Positions 1-12,319 of a stretch of 64,000 nt of DNA are shown piece by piece. The notes beneath the pieces were generated by a model that saw nothing but the letters and a program-made list of their open reading frames with translations, had not been told where the DNA came from and ran no database searches. Made by a program: the position numbers and the translations under genes. Positions within the stretch are counted from its first letter, which is position 1. Each line of letters starts with the position of its first letter. Source of the stretch: Mixophyes australis (lineage: Eukaryota > Chordata > Amphibia > Anura > Limnodynastidae); assembly GCA_036250195.1 (NCBI GenBank), contig JAVHZZ010000004.1, positions 255,750,728-255,814,727 on the forward strand, read 5' to 3'.

Positions 1-169
1 GATTGGGGGCGTTATCTGTATGTGTAATTAGGAATGTGTGTACTCAGTGTGGGAAGGTGTGCATGAGTGAATGTTTAACTAGGTGTGCTATGTAATGAAT
101 GAGACGTTTGAGATTGTATATTTTATTTGATAGATCATGGCTGTTGGACTAGTATTGCAAGGTTGTGTA

Positions 170-226
170 TATTATTAAAGCGCTACGGAATATGTTGGCG
201 CTATATAAATAAATGATGATGAGGAT
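170..226 (+). repeat. SINE/L2-type 3' tail fragment
   Basis: The segment carries GCGCTACGGAATATG and then TGGCGCTATATAAATAAAT followed by GATGATGAG. The same end is seen in the SINE copies at 7696, 39751, 55855 and 58798 and in the L2-like LINE at 58121-58160. Only the tail is recognisable here. Confidence 0.7.
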
Positions 227-308
227 ATTGGGAGTTGTATCAGTACATATGGAATTAATTTGCCACATGTATGTGTATCTAATTGGAGAGACTGTATAGG
301 CCCATTTC

Positions 309-594
309 AGGGGCGCACGCAGGATTGTTAGGGGGCGGTTCCCCCCCCCCAAAAAAAAACAAAAAAAAAAACACCACACGAGAGAACTGCAGCTCTGTTC
401 CGGCAGCACTGTACTATACAACAGCCGTGGCGCTGTCAAAGAAGCGTCCGCGGCGGTGCTGTATACAATATAGCACCGCCGCGGACACTTCTATGACAGC
501 GCCGCGGCTGCTGTATAGTACAGTGTGTATGTAGGGGCACTTCATTAGCGGAGGGGAGGGGTTTCTGGAGACCCAGAAACCCCCCCTGCATTTA
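309..594. mobile_element. GC-rich fold-back (MITE-like, hAT-type end) element
   Basis: The centre is an inverted repeat: arms 407-459 and 473-525 (53 nt each, 4 mismatches) around a 13-nt loop. The left end reads CAGGGGCGCACGCAGGATT, a form common at the ends of hAT-type MITEs. The right end has a CCCCCCTG stretch near 584-591, so the outer right terminus is degraded. C and A runs lie between the left end and the palindrome. Target duplications were not resolved. The small ORFs in it are palindrome artefacts. Confidence 0.65.
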
Positions 595-989
595 CCAAAT
601 GCAAAAAATGGGGAGATGCAGCACAAAATCCTGTGTCAAGGGGCTATGTGCCTAAATTTCTACCAAAATGCTTAGGATGTCAGAAAAAATGGTGGAATTT
701 GAAATTTTTTGCAGCGGCTGATGTTGAGTCTGACACAGTGATGACATTTTTCAGTTTCATTTCAGCAGAATTGCACATTTCTAGGTGCACTTTGCCCAAG
801 TACACAAAAGTGCTATATTAACAACAGCCTCAATATCCCATCACACTATTAATTTAAGTAAAAGTAAAAAGTAGAAAATGTAAGTTAGTGATATTGATAG
901 GAGGTTGGAGTTTGAGTCGACATTTACAAACTTGCCCAACTCTTGAGATCCCTGCAATCCTGTCTGGGCACCTAGGTGCCATTCTAGCG

Positions 990-1022
<33 letters not shown>
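990..1022. repeat. (GT)n microsatellite
   Basis: About 15 GT dinucleotides with one T interruption near the start. Confidence 0.95.
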
Positions 1023-1026
<4 letters not shown>

Positions 1027-1247
1027 TCATTCATATGCTTGTGGGGACATTGACCTGTTTACACACAAACACTGTGGGGGCCTGAGTTGAAGAGGGGACA
1101 AAAATTGAGGTCCCCACAAAGCTTCCCTTGCAGATATGCCAGAAAAGTGCACGTGTGTCCAATGTGGAGGGTAGAGTGTGTGTGCATCCCACCGCCAGAG
1201 GTCAGTAGACCGTCCAAATATATATATAGCAGGAGCAGGAAAAGGAA

Positions 1248-3022
1248 GTGACTGCAGCCTTCTATTGCTTTTATACACCAAACGGGACAAGACACAGTCG
1301 CATCCGTCTGCTGCTGAAGGTAAAGTGGGGACAGTGGAGCATGACAGAGCCCATCGGTGGCTGTGACTATAGCCCGGAGAGCAGTGGAGATAAGTATACC
1401 CCTGACACTTCGGAGAAGAGCGGTTTAGACACCAGTAGTGATGCTCCATCGCCCACCAGTGAAGCAAAGTTCAGGTACCCAGAGATGAGTTCTATATACA
1501 ACCATTCTCGACCTTCTGACAGCTGTTTAAACACAGAGGGTCGGAGAGACGACGCAGTGTCTGTCCAAATGCTATTCAGAAACAGTGACGGCTCCAGGGC
1601 GTAAAACAAAGAGCAGTACTGTCTGTACTGTAAGAAGCCAGTCTTAAAAATTGCCCGGCCCATGGAGCATGTTCACCGCGCTAGACTGAAGTAGCCTGGG
1701 CCATGAAATTCCCCAAACACTCAAAAGAAAGGTAGATGTAATTGGTCCATCTTCGCAATAGGTGCAACTTTGCACACAATACTGAGGCAATGAGAACAGG
1801 CCATGGTGTTCTGGTTCCATGCAAACTTCTAGACAAAGAGATGGATGCCGAACGCTTCATGCACTGTGTAGCCTGCTAGGGTTTGTTTGTAAGGAAACAA
1901 ATTTGGAAACACATGAAGGGATGTAAGCTAAACCGAAGAGGCAACAAGGTCACACCTGGCAAAAACAAAGTCCAGTCACTGTGCACCTTTGCTCAGCCTG
2001 CTCCCCCTGCCTTGAAAACTCTTAAGGAGTCCAAGTGGAACATGCCTCAGCTCTTACCTTTCACGCAAGATGTGAAAAAGATGCACTTGTACCTCGATGA
2101 GTAGCAGCAAGTCTACCGCAGTGGTCTATCCACCAAGCCTTCAGTTAACCACTACTGGGCACTGCTTGCAAAAGTCACCCTGGCACAAGGGAACTTGTTT
2201 AATTGAAGAAGGGAAGGGGGAGTTTCAAAAATGTTGCAGGCTACCTTCTCCTCAAGAAATACTTCCGATCTCCACGAAGATGTGGCCCTAGCGCTTTCAG
2301 AGGTTGAGAGGAAGCTCTGCTGGCACTTCATTTGCATTTATATCCGAGGAAATCGAGGGAGAAAAGTCCCATCCTGCTGACACCAGCCATGAAAAATGCA
2401 ATGGAACTTCTCACAGAGAAGCATGACGTGGAGTGGATAGTCAAAATGTCTACGTTTGTCAGAGCAGCTGCCTTGTCACACTTCAGAGGCTCCAATTGCC
2501 TATGAACGTTTGCTCGAGAGTGTGGGGCCAAACATCCCCACACGCTGTCTTCCACGAAGCTTCAAAAGCACGTTGCCACTCTCTCGAAGGTCCTCAACCT
2601 AACATACACAGAACTGGATCAGTTGGCAGACTTCTTTGGGCACGACATCAGGGTGCACCAGCAATATTACCGCCTCCTAGAAGGTACTCGCAAAGATCAG
2701 CAAACTGTTAATGGCTCTCGAGAGTGGCCCAATTCAAAGGCAAGAATTTGGACGAGATGCACATTTATCCGGACGGTAAGTAGGAACTCTCGTGTCTGAT
2801 GTATGCTTTTGACTTTTACCTTGGTAATTTAGATATCTGTCTCTTTTCAGAACCGGTCCAGCTACAGAGCGACATGTTGGATGATAAGCAATCCTCCGTG
2901 ACAGAGGGACAAGTGGTCAAGCATTTGGTCAACACTTCCACATCAGGAAAGAAGCGGTGTATGGACCTGGCAACACGGGACCAGTGCCCCGTAACCTCCA
3001 TGCCTAGGTGTCGGTGTAAACA
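1248..3022 (+). pseudogene. Broken tyrosine-recombinase-like (Crypton-type) gene relic
   Basis: Fragments of one protein lie in several frames. An acidic N-terminal part (1341-1604) is followed by a zinc-finger-like piece near 1609-1680 (YCLYCKKPV ... HVHR), then 1883-2104 (FVRKQIWKHMKGCKL, WNMPQLLPFTQDVKKMHLYL), and a C-terminal part at about 2540-2776 with TELDQLADFFGHDIRVHQQYY. The GHD and H-x-x-x-Y pattern resembles the catalytic end of tyrosine recombinases, and similar proteins recur in fish and amphibians. The reading frame breaks repeatedly and a central part seems deleted, so it is dead. A GTAAGT donor at 2777 and a TTTTCAG acceptor ending at 2850 bound an apparent 74-nt intron, with a further exon at 2851-3022 before another GT. 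The relic is therefore not a processed copy. The family assignment is from memory. Confidence 0.55.
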
Positions 3023-4091
3023 GGTATGCGGATGTTCTCAGACGATCAAAATACATGAAAAACTTTCCCTATCTTGCAGTCCGTGCTAGTACTTTATGCA
3101 GTCCAAGTGTAAACCTGATGTGGTAACTATGGTGACAAACCGCTCCTACACATACCCCTATATGATTGTTCTGTCGACAGGGCATTAGGAAAGGGCTGTC
3201 CCTATAAGCTATGTTCCAGACATGGAACATACAGTTAAGTATATCAAATTATTTGACACTCGCTACACAGTATTGAATACATGATCATACTGTAATAGGT
3301 CTACTTTCTTTACTCAGCAGACCGCAATAAAAAGTTACCTCTTTATCGGTGAGTAGTCTTTTATTTCACTTTGGTCCTGATATTCATGATTTCTGACAGC
3401 ACAACATAATTCTACAAGGCAGAAAATTATGGAGTACACAGACCTCCATAAAAGCATACATACCTCACAAAATTTGCCATTTCCAAATTGGGACAATGTG
3501 AGGCATGGTCTCATCATGCTAGGGGAGCAACCACGCTACATTGGGTGCATGCCACAATTCCCCTACCCTGAAACCACCTAGGTACTGCAACATGCGCCTT
3601 TTGCACAGATGTAAGGAGGACACATCTCCCAGTTGTCTGTCAGGAGAGGCATGCATGTATTGTACAGCTATGCTATGAAGTTTTCTGTGCCAAAATGTTC
3701 TCCTACCTTGATGAAACAGTAGATATGTCTAAGACGAGAACAAATTATAGATTGTAACGGTCACTGATCTACAGGACTACTTCAAATCTCCACAATAATT
3801 TGCAATAGGGGGTCCATTATTTCTTATAGTACTGAGGTTTTCCTAAAGACCCACTGTTAAAGATATTATTACAGTAGTGTCTACACATTAGTATCACTAA
3901 TAACTGGAGTGTTTATACTTACCTAAATAAGTCCATTGTGCTTTTCTCACTCCTCTGCAGCAACCTGCCATGTTATGGGGACAACAACAAAATCAGGAGC
4001 TCTTATTAGTATACAGCTATCCCTAGGTGTTTGAGGATTATAAAAAAAAAACAAAAAAACACCTTTAATCAGGAAAATAACGAGTTTATGA
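3023..4091. other. Unassigned intergenic DNA
   Basis: AT-rich sequence between the recombinase relic and the Penelope-like element. I see no coding pattern or repeat that I recognise. It ends with A-runs near 4040-4060, just before the element. Confidence 0.5.
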
Positions 4092-7000
4092 ATGCATGGA
4101 ATAATTGATTGTTGTTCCTTCTCCCTCATGAGACTCATCATAGCAGATAGAGAGTCTTCACTAAAAGGTATAGAGATTAGCCTTATCCAAAACACCCTTA
4201 AACCTATAGAACATCTTGAAGATTATAGAAATCTTGAATCATTGACTCTTAATAAAATTAAAGGTATTGAGGAAGGTATTATTAAAGGGAAAGAAAAGAA
4301 ATTTCAAAGGGATATTAGGGATTACGAACAGGATACATTTCATTCCCCACCATCTGTCCCTAAACGGGTTTTCCCAAGATCACACCATCCCACAAAGAGA
4401 TATTCCACTCCGGATAAAAGAAAACCTTCTAATCACCATACCACTTATCAACCAATTCATAAATCACCCCTGATTAAGACCTTACCCAACAGGGGTCCAA
4501 CAAAAAGGATCTATAAGCCACTAAACCCAAAGAATATCTATAGCCCCTATAAATCACCAGTAAAGATAAATGCTAAATATTCAAAAAAGGTTCGGGAAGG
4601 TTTCCAAAAGGGGAAAGCGTTCTATAACAAAGAAGTTAGTAATTCACAGCTAGGACTTCTTAAGAAATTAGAACAAGCTAAACTCCATAAGGACCCCTCC
4701 AACGACCTTACCTCCACTGCAGAAGAGAACCTTCACATTTTTTTAGGGCCAGCATCGAAAGGTACTCCCAAAGACCTTTGTTGCACAGACCCCATTCACC
4801 CACTCCTGGGCCATCCCCAACATCCCAGAGACTTATCAATACACACTTCCAACACAAAAAAGAGGAGAAAACCATCAGAGGAAAGCGAGGAGGAAAGACC
4901 CTTCGAAGCAAGATCAAAAGTAAGGAATTAGTTGGTAACAATAGAGGGATCTTCAATCTTAGCAAGACCGCGCTTACAGAACCTCAACTTAGGGTTCTCA
5001 ATAAAGGCCTAAAGTTTGCCCCTGACCAATCTTTGAATAAATTTGAGACGTATATCAACCTACACAAATTTATTTGGAAACTTACCTTGAAAAAATTCTT
5101 CAGCCAATCCAATAAGATTATGCCTTCCAGCACCCCTAAAGTAACTGAGACAGAATTCCAGCACACTACACTAAAAGATAAATCTAAATTTTACCCGAGT
5201 TACCTAAAAGGGCCTTTTATAACTTAATTTCAGAAACTAGTAGAGAATGATATCCAAGATCTAAAAATTACATTTAAATCTTCCAACCTTACTCAGAAAG
5301 AGAGGACCGCTATCAAAGAACTGAAAAACAATTCCGATCTCATTATCAAACCAGCGGACAAGGGTGGTGGGATCACCATTTTAGATAGACATGTATACTG
5401 AAGAGTTGAATAGACAACTCAAAGACACCAGTACATATGAGGTACTCCCTAGTGATCCTACTGCTGAATATCAAGAAGAGTTATCTAACCTTCCTTCTCA
5501 AGCCGGCCTTTCAAAGGTGCATCCTGAATAAAGCTGAGTACGACCATCTATACATTGCATTTCCCAGGGTCCCCGTTATTTGCCACCTGCCCAAAATACA
5601 CAAGAATTTGGAAAAGCCCCCAGGTAGACCTATCGTCTCAGGCATCATGTCCCTCACTACCAACTTGTCTAGTTACATCGACTCCTTTTTGCAACCTCTA
5701 GTGACCAAACAAAAAAGCTACATTAGGGATACGGGACATGTGCTGGAATTTCTTAATAATGCTAAATGGGAAGAGGGTTATTATCTAGCCACCTGTGACG
5801 TCACCTCCCTTTATACAGTCATCGATCATCATGCAGGATGCACCCATGTTAGGAACATTCTTACCAAAGAATCTGATCTATCAGGTCCACAAATAAATTT
5901 CATTATGGAAGGTATTTCCTTCATTCTCCCTCACAACTATTTTTGGTCAGAGGAGATTTTTTACAAACAGGTTCGCGGAACTGCTATGGGCGCGAAATTC
6001 GCGCCCAGTTACGCAAACCTGTTTGTGGCTGAATGGGAAAATGCCACCATTTGGGAGAACAATCCCTGTGCCCCTTATGTCCTTTTTTGGCGTTGTTACA
6101 TCCTCTTTGTTTGGACTGGCACTAAGAGTAATCTAGACTTATTTTTAGGTTACATTAATCTTAATGCCCTTAATTTACAATTTACTGCACACACAAGTAA
6201 AAACTCGGTTCAATTTCTCGATCTTGAAATCTACATTGAGAATGGACAGATCAAGACAAAAACCTTTTTCAAAGAAGTTGATTCTAATTCCTTCATCCCT
6301 TTCAATAGCAATCACCATAACAACTGGAAACGCAACATTCCAAAGGGTCAGTTTACCCGAATCCGGAGAAACTGCTCAAAACCAGAACAATTTGCCCTAC
6401 AGGCCAATGTTCTCAAGGATCGTTTTCTTGAGAGACACTATCAACCGCTACTAGTGGAACAAGCCTTTGAATCTGTCAGACACGGATAGGGTACATCTCC
6501 TTGCCACCAATGGGAAAGTATCTAATTCATTGTCCCTGCCCTTCATCACTAAGTTTTGCTCTGATTCTAAAAAGATTGAACACATTATAAAAAAAAACAC
6601 TGGAATGTACTTTTGGGGGGACACAATATTAAAAGAAATCCTTCCAGCAGCCCCCAAATTTATCTATACGAAAGCCAACAATTTAAGACGACAACTTGTC
6701 AGCAGCATCATTTCCCCTAAGAAAGCTCCTCCCATAGGGACTTGGTTAAAAGAAACAGATAAAGGCTTCTACCATGGTCATCGGTGTTCTGCATGTAGAA
6801 CCAGTCGAGTCTCCAGCACCAAACCCATTGTAACATTCCAGTCTAATGTCTCTGGAGAGAAGTTTAAATTCGAAAGTAGACTTACTTGTGACATCACAGG
6901 GGTGAACTACCTTTTGGAATGTCCCTGTGGGTTACAGTATATCGTAAGGACGATTAGGAAACGGTGTCAGGATCTCTGAACATCATAGGAATATCAAGAA

Positions 7001-7220
7001 GGATTTAGAAACCCATAGCGTTTCAGCACACTTTTCAACCCAACATGCTAAAGATCCTCCCCTATTACAATTTGTGTCAATTAGGAAGATTGCCAAGCCA
7101 TGCAGGGGTGGGGATTATGTCAAGATCATCTCTCAGAAAGAGTTTGAATGGATCTACTGTATCAAATCCCTAGCACCCCAGGGCTTGAATATTGATTTTG
7201 AGCTAGGCCATTTCCTCTAA
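4092..7220 (+). mobile_element. Penelope-like retroelement, defective (RT and GIY-YIG parts)
   Basis: The protein pieces match the order of Penelope-like elements. A basic, Lys/Pro-rich N-terminal region (4092-4931) is followed by the segment with ALTEPQLRVLNKGLKFAPD (about 4950-5227), then NSDLIIKPADKGGGITILD (about 5330-5385), the RT core at 5437-6489 (HLPKIHKNLEKPPGRPIVSG, CDVTSLYT, RGTAMGAKFAPSYANL), the linker at 6467-6979 (CSACRTSR, CPCGLQYIV) and the GIY-YIG-like tail to a stop at 7218-7220. The frame shifts near 4930, 5230, 5395, 6470 and 6968. The two catalytic Asp of the RT (YxDD box) are missing near 6095-6110, where the frame reads RCYILFVWTG. The copy cannot encode an active enzyme. 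Element ends and target duplications were not identified. Confidence 0.88.
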
Positions 7221-7695
7221 TCAGTTATGCACTTTGAGGGTCCTGCATAATACTTACCAACGTTTGATTGGACCCACCTGTTTATTGAAATACATTTATT
7301 TATTGTTATTGCACTGTCAAAATCTCTCTATGTACATTTATTATTGTCCATCTGTCCGGGACAAATGTTATTATGTACATGACTAATGGCCATTCCTGAT
7401 ATTTTCCCGTGAGGGAGATACAGGTTGCACTTGAATATGATGGCACATTTGTGGCCATTTGGGACATAAATTATGCCTGCGATTAGTGCTTAATTTTTGG
7501 ACACTTGTATGTTGTTTATGCATTAACACAGCCAGCTGGCTCTTTAACATATCAGTATATGCCAAATGTGGTTAAGGAATAGTCCAGTTCACGGAGTTCA
7601 ATGTCAAGGCCCTAAATTAGTATTCAGTAGACAGAAATCTAGGTCGACAGTAGTTTGGATATACATGGATTAGAAGTCTACGTAAGCATCAAAAT
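7221..7695. other. AT-rich flank, possible 3' end of the Penelope-like element
   Basis: No coding pattern. The stretch with repeated TTTATT between 7276 and 7305 could be the 3' untranslated part of the element, but no terminal repeat was found. Confidence 0.35.
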
Positions 7696-8020
7696 CAGCA
7701 GCCCGGTTGCTCAGTGGTTAGCACTTCTGCCTCACAGTGCTGGGGTCCTGAGTTAAATTCCCAACCATGGCCTTATCTGTGTGGAGTTTGTATGTTCTCC
7801 CTTTGTTTGCGTGGGTTTCCTCCCACACTCCAAAAACATAATAGTAGTTTAATTGGCTGCTATTATAATTGACCCTAGTCTCTCTCTGTCTGTGTGTGTG
7901 TGTGTGTGTGTGTGTTAGGGAATTAAGACCGTAAGCACCAATGGGGCAGGGACTGATGTGAATGAGTTCTCTGTATAGCGCTGCGGATTCAGTGGTGCTA
8001 TATAAATAAATGGTGATGAT
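7696..8020 (+). mobile_element. tRNA-derived SINE with L2-type tail (copy 1)
   Basis: The head carries a pol III A-box-like TTGCTCAGTGG at 7707-7717 and a degenerate B box near 7750-7763 (GAGTTAAATTCC). Then follow a conserved body (GGAGTTTGTATGTTCTCC, GTGGGTTTCCTCCCACACTC), a CT/TG microsatellite, and the tail GTGCTATATAAATAAATGG with GATGAT. The same layout recurs at 39751 and 58798. Confidence 0.88.
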
Positions 8021-10336
8021 AGAGCCGCGGTTCGGCTCAGGGTTGGAATGGTATTGCAAGCAGCAATATCAAGCTGTTCGTTTTACTGTCCAGACACAAT
8101 ATAAACCAGTTTTTGAATGTAGGAAAACAACAAGTTTGATGAATTAGCAGCACCAGTTCTTATTTAGGGGTCTAAGAATTTTAGTGCGTGAGCCATTAAA
8201 ATACAGCAGTTCTCTGTAAAATGGCCATTGATTTCTCTTGTCACAAGCCCTCCATGCATTTTTTCAAAGATTTCCATAGATCAATATGGGGACTGCATAA
8301 TTATGCAATGTATAAAAGCTTTGAAAAGCCTAGCTTTTTACAGCAAGCTAACTCGGGATGCTATTACCTGTCATTTTGTATGGGATTCTGCTGAAGCCTT
8401 GCTGGCTTTGCAGAATCCCTTACTGTGGAAGTGCTGTGCGCATAGCAGTTCCCCCTTTCAGCTAGGCTGTCGATAACTAGTAAAAGTAGTTCACACTAGA
8501 GGGGGGACTTCACCTTGGCTCCCAGGGCCCTTGTGCTTAAAGATGCATCGCTGCGATTTGCAGCTATGCATATTTATTGACAAGCATATTTTTAATACGT
8601 AGACCCCTAGGGGGTCTATTTTTCATTGGTGGCTAACGGGTCATGGTAACCATCATTCTGTATTGTAGCACATAGAGTTATTGTATTGAACTGTACCTTA
8701 TCTGCACAAAATATTCATACAAAAATCACATCATAATCTACTGAAGTTTTAATAGAAGAAATATCTCAAATGATTTCCCTGGAATGCGCACCTCATGTAG
8801 TTTCTCCACTTAATTATCAGTGCTGTTTCATTAAAAAAACGCACACACCAAAATTGTAGCTATAGTTTTGTCAAGGAGATTGTTGGGTACATCTTTCTTG
8901 TTTCTGAATTTGAGCTTTTATTAAATACATTTTTAGCTTATTTATGTTAACCATAGAGTTGTCGTTTTCAGCACTCTATGCTAGGAGAGAGGTGCACACA
9001 GTGAGTGGCAGCTGGGCATAACTGCAATGTTGATTGGTGGAGTCATACATAGGGGCAGGGCCAGTGAGGTCACGGCAACTCATATCAGCTTTTTTTGCCA
9101 GTATCAGATCCCATCAAGTTACACACAGAGCTGCCATGAAAAAAATATATTTTACCTTCATGATTCATACATAAAAAGGTCAATTGCTTTTGGTGGTCCT
9201 TTAACCTTCTCTCCGCTTTAGGGCTTGATTTTTTTTTTTTTTATACAATTTTGGGGTTTTCTGTACCTTTGTGGAAAATTAATAGCATGTAATGTCTATT
9301 CTGGCCTCTACATGTTGTTTTAAAGACTTTCCATTTATTTTATTTTTGTATTCCATCATTGCAAGGATATTTAAAAAAAAAAAATTAAAAAGGTAAAAAA
9401 TTCATAGATATCGCTGTCAAAGGAGCAGCAATGTTTTCTGATGAGCCCAGGGAGAGTTCACAAAACCAAGAGGGGAGACATATAGCTTCAGAGTGCAGGA
9501 AGTGATAGACAACTAGAAGGTCGTCATCAACATGATGTCAGTTTAAACACACAAGTCGTTCCTGACCACATAGGCAATCAATGAATGAGATAAAAAGGTC
9601 TATAAGGGCCTTGGTGTAATAGGAATATATCCTTTTCAGAGACATTTCCCTTCCTGTCCTTAGGCACTTGCCTTAAATCAGCCAATAATGCATAAGAATG
9701 ATCATAGGATCCTTGAAATCATATCTCACATGGCCTAGGGTGATTCGAAGGCAAAGAGCTTTTGTACAGAACAAAAAATTACATATTACATACAAGATCT
9801 CTAAGAACATTAGAGAGACATCAAGAAATAATTTGAAGCCCAGTGTGTCAAGAGCACTATTTGAGATGTTACAAGTGTGACCCATCACTGAAGTTTATAG
9901 GGATTAGAAATGACCTAGGACATGGAGGGGGGAGACAATACAAAGTCCATTTCCAGAGAAGAGGTACATTGTATGTTTAATCTCAAAACCTTATCGCCAG
10001 AGGAATCTTTCATTCATCTGATGGCTACCTAAAGACAAAAGGTCTTTAGTCCTTTGAGCCAGGCATTATTAACAGAATGATTTCAACTAGGGGGAGATTT
10101 CTCAACCCCTCTCACACCTCCCCTTATCTATTTTCATATTTATCCACATATGTCCAAACTTACCAATTTGTTCTGGTCCAGATCCTCTGGGAAAATGGCT
10201 TAAGATTTATCTCCACACCCATCATTGTAGACCTATTGTCAATCCAAAAGGTCAATTAAGTCACAATACTGTTAGTACTATTAGTATGCAACATCAAGTC
10301 CGTTGTGCTACATAAGGGAATTTACTTTGACGCTAA
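8021..10336. other. Unassigned intergenic DNA with small palindromes
   Basis: No gene recognised. A 19-nt palindrome lies at 8600-8618 (TAGACCCC-TAG-GGGGTCTA), with A/T runs at 9230-9241 and 9372-9385. The ORFs here are short and show no family pattern. Confidence 0.45.
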
Positions 10337-10548
10337 GGGGGGTATTCAATTGACGGCGGGATCGCCGCAAAGCCCGCGCTCAAAAAATATTACCGTTAAT
10401 ACGGTAATATTGCGCGTTAATACTGTAATTTACTTGCTGGATTTCAGGGAGCTGCGAGCTGAAATCCAGCGAGTAGATTACCGTATTAACAGAAAGATTT
10501 TTCGAGCGCGGGCTTTGCGGTGATCCCACCGTCAATTGAATACCCCCC
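10337..10548. mobile_element. Palindromic MITE, 212 bp
   Basis: The termini are near-perfect inverted repeats: 10337-10408 pairs with 10477-10548, about 72 nt with roughly 6 mismatches. The outer ends read GGGGGGTATTCAATTGACGG and its complement. A second inner palindrome (GCTGGATTTCAG ... CTGAAATCCAGC) sits around 10435-10472, so the whole element folds back. The target duplication is unclear (flanks CTAA and AAGT). It has no coding capacity; the ORFs on both strands are mirror images. Confidence 0.85.
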
Positions 10549-10940
10549 AAGTTTGAGACAGATAGCACTGACTCTGAAAAAAAAAAAAAGTCTTAAGGGA
10601 ATGGTATATATGTTATTTATGGTTTACGTAGATCGTTGTATTATGTCTACCCTAGTTACAATGGAACGATTAGTACATGGTACGGCAGGGAAAATGGTGT
10701 AGTAAAGATCCAAGTATCATGTTTTGAGTAACCAGCCAAATATTTTATAAAACACCTCTAACCAAGCAAGAACATGCTAAAATAGTATTTCCTGTTATTG
10801 TGTTGTAATTAATATTGAACTTGATTGAGTAAAACCCTTAAGGAGGTTGTATTAGAACATTTGATGGATTACTTAATGAACCAATAATTGGAATCCTACA
10901 AGTGAATCTCTATTTAAACGAGTAAGGCTGGGTACACCCT
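10549..10940. other. Unassigned AT-rich DNA
   Basis: Contains an A-run at 10578-10590. No gene or known repeat recognised. Confidence 0.45.
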
Positions 10941-10999
10941 ACAGCGGCGGTTCCCAAACTGTGCGCCGCTGCTCCCTGGGGTGCCGCGGCGCTGCGATC
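10941..10999 (+). mobile_element. hAT-type transposon terminal fragment
   Basis: The sequence GCGGTTCCCAAACTGTG followed by GCCGC and CCCTGGGGTGCC is a familiar hAT (Charlie/Tip100-like) terminal inverted repeat with subterminal DNA. The opposite end was not found nearby, so only one end is claimed. Confidence 0.6.
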
Positions 11000-12237
11000 G
11001 TTCATATTTTGCAGTTTGTATGCACTCACCACCAGATAGAGGTTACAGATTGACGATCTTTTCAGCAGATGGTTATGACAGATGGAGAGCACAGATCTGA
11101 AGGTCATTGGTAAAATCGTTAATATTGTATCGGGAGAAATTCTGTATGGTGTACCCAATCGAATACAGTTGCATACACATCCCTGATGAAGCCCATATGT
11201 GTTTAACACTCCTCACTAAAACAGTCATCTGGATGTGGATTGGTGACAGCTGAGAATTAAACAACACCACCAACAAAGCAAAGTTGGCTGTAGCTACAGC
11301 TTAGGCTTTTACCTACCCCATCCACCTCTGGGAAGAGAAGTATAGGAGAATGAACAGTATGCTTGGGATACAGAAGGAAGCAAGGGGACTGGGACAGCTG
11401 GGAATAAAACCCAATAAGGAAAAAAACATACCCCTTTCTGTAATAAGGAAGAGAAATTTGACAATAACTGTGTTCTCTAACGGATTGAGGTCCTGGCACA
11501 AATTGGATCTACAATTAAGATGCGAGTGAAATAGGTCTTTAGTAAAAACAGCATGGACTTACAACCATTGGGGCAGAGCTTTTATACCAGTGAAACCTAG
11601 TATCCTTTATAAGAACAGAACAACAGATTTGTGATCATTTAGTTTTGGACTTGTCAATTAGAAATTTAATTTCTTCCATTTCTAATTGGAGGACAAACCA
11701 TTTCTGGCAAGTATTTAATTTATACTGTTGAACAGATAACGATTAGCGAAATGTTTGAATATATTTTTTTCTGACAGTGTTTTGTAAATGTGCTTTGGGA
11801 GTCATAAAATTGAGTTTTATGCATTATTTCGATGTGAAGAATGACTTAACCAGGATGTACCACACGAACAACAGATTTAGATTTATTTCCTTGATAAGAC
11901 AAGTATTTCCTCTCATTGTCTTTGGTAACCACCACAGGTTAAGCAGGAGGTTCTCTCCTGCAAAGACCATCTTATGCAAATCCTGTACCTCTGTTCACAC
12001 TCTTCTTCACATCTTGCGCCCTGGGAATCCTTTGAGTGGCAGCATGCTTTCAGCAGCAAATAGGAAGCTTTATAGTTATTAATGGCATATTTGTGGTCTT
12101 TACAGCTGCAGTCATACATAGTATTGTGCATTCATGATAGTGGTAGCAATACTGCCTGATGGTACATCCTGAGAGATCACCAGTGCTGGTGGCATACTGT
12201 AACACTAATAGATAAATTGCAAGTGAAATTAAATAGA
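11000..12237. other. Unassigned intergenic DNA
   Basis: Mixed composition and no recognised gene. The short ORFs at 11257-11501 and 11777-12082 show no domain pattern. Confidence 0.45.
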
Positions 12238-12319
12238 ATTTTTTTTTTTATTGAAGTTTAAAAACTAGTGAGCCCACCCCCCCTCCTCATGGAACGTTCC
12301 TTTCCATTTCAATGGCGTC

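Noticed and set aside
149..626. Overlapping ORFs on both strands
   Set aside because: They are read-through of the fold-back element; the two strands mirror each other.
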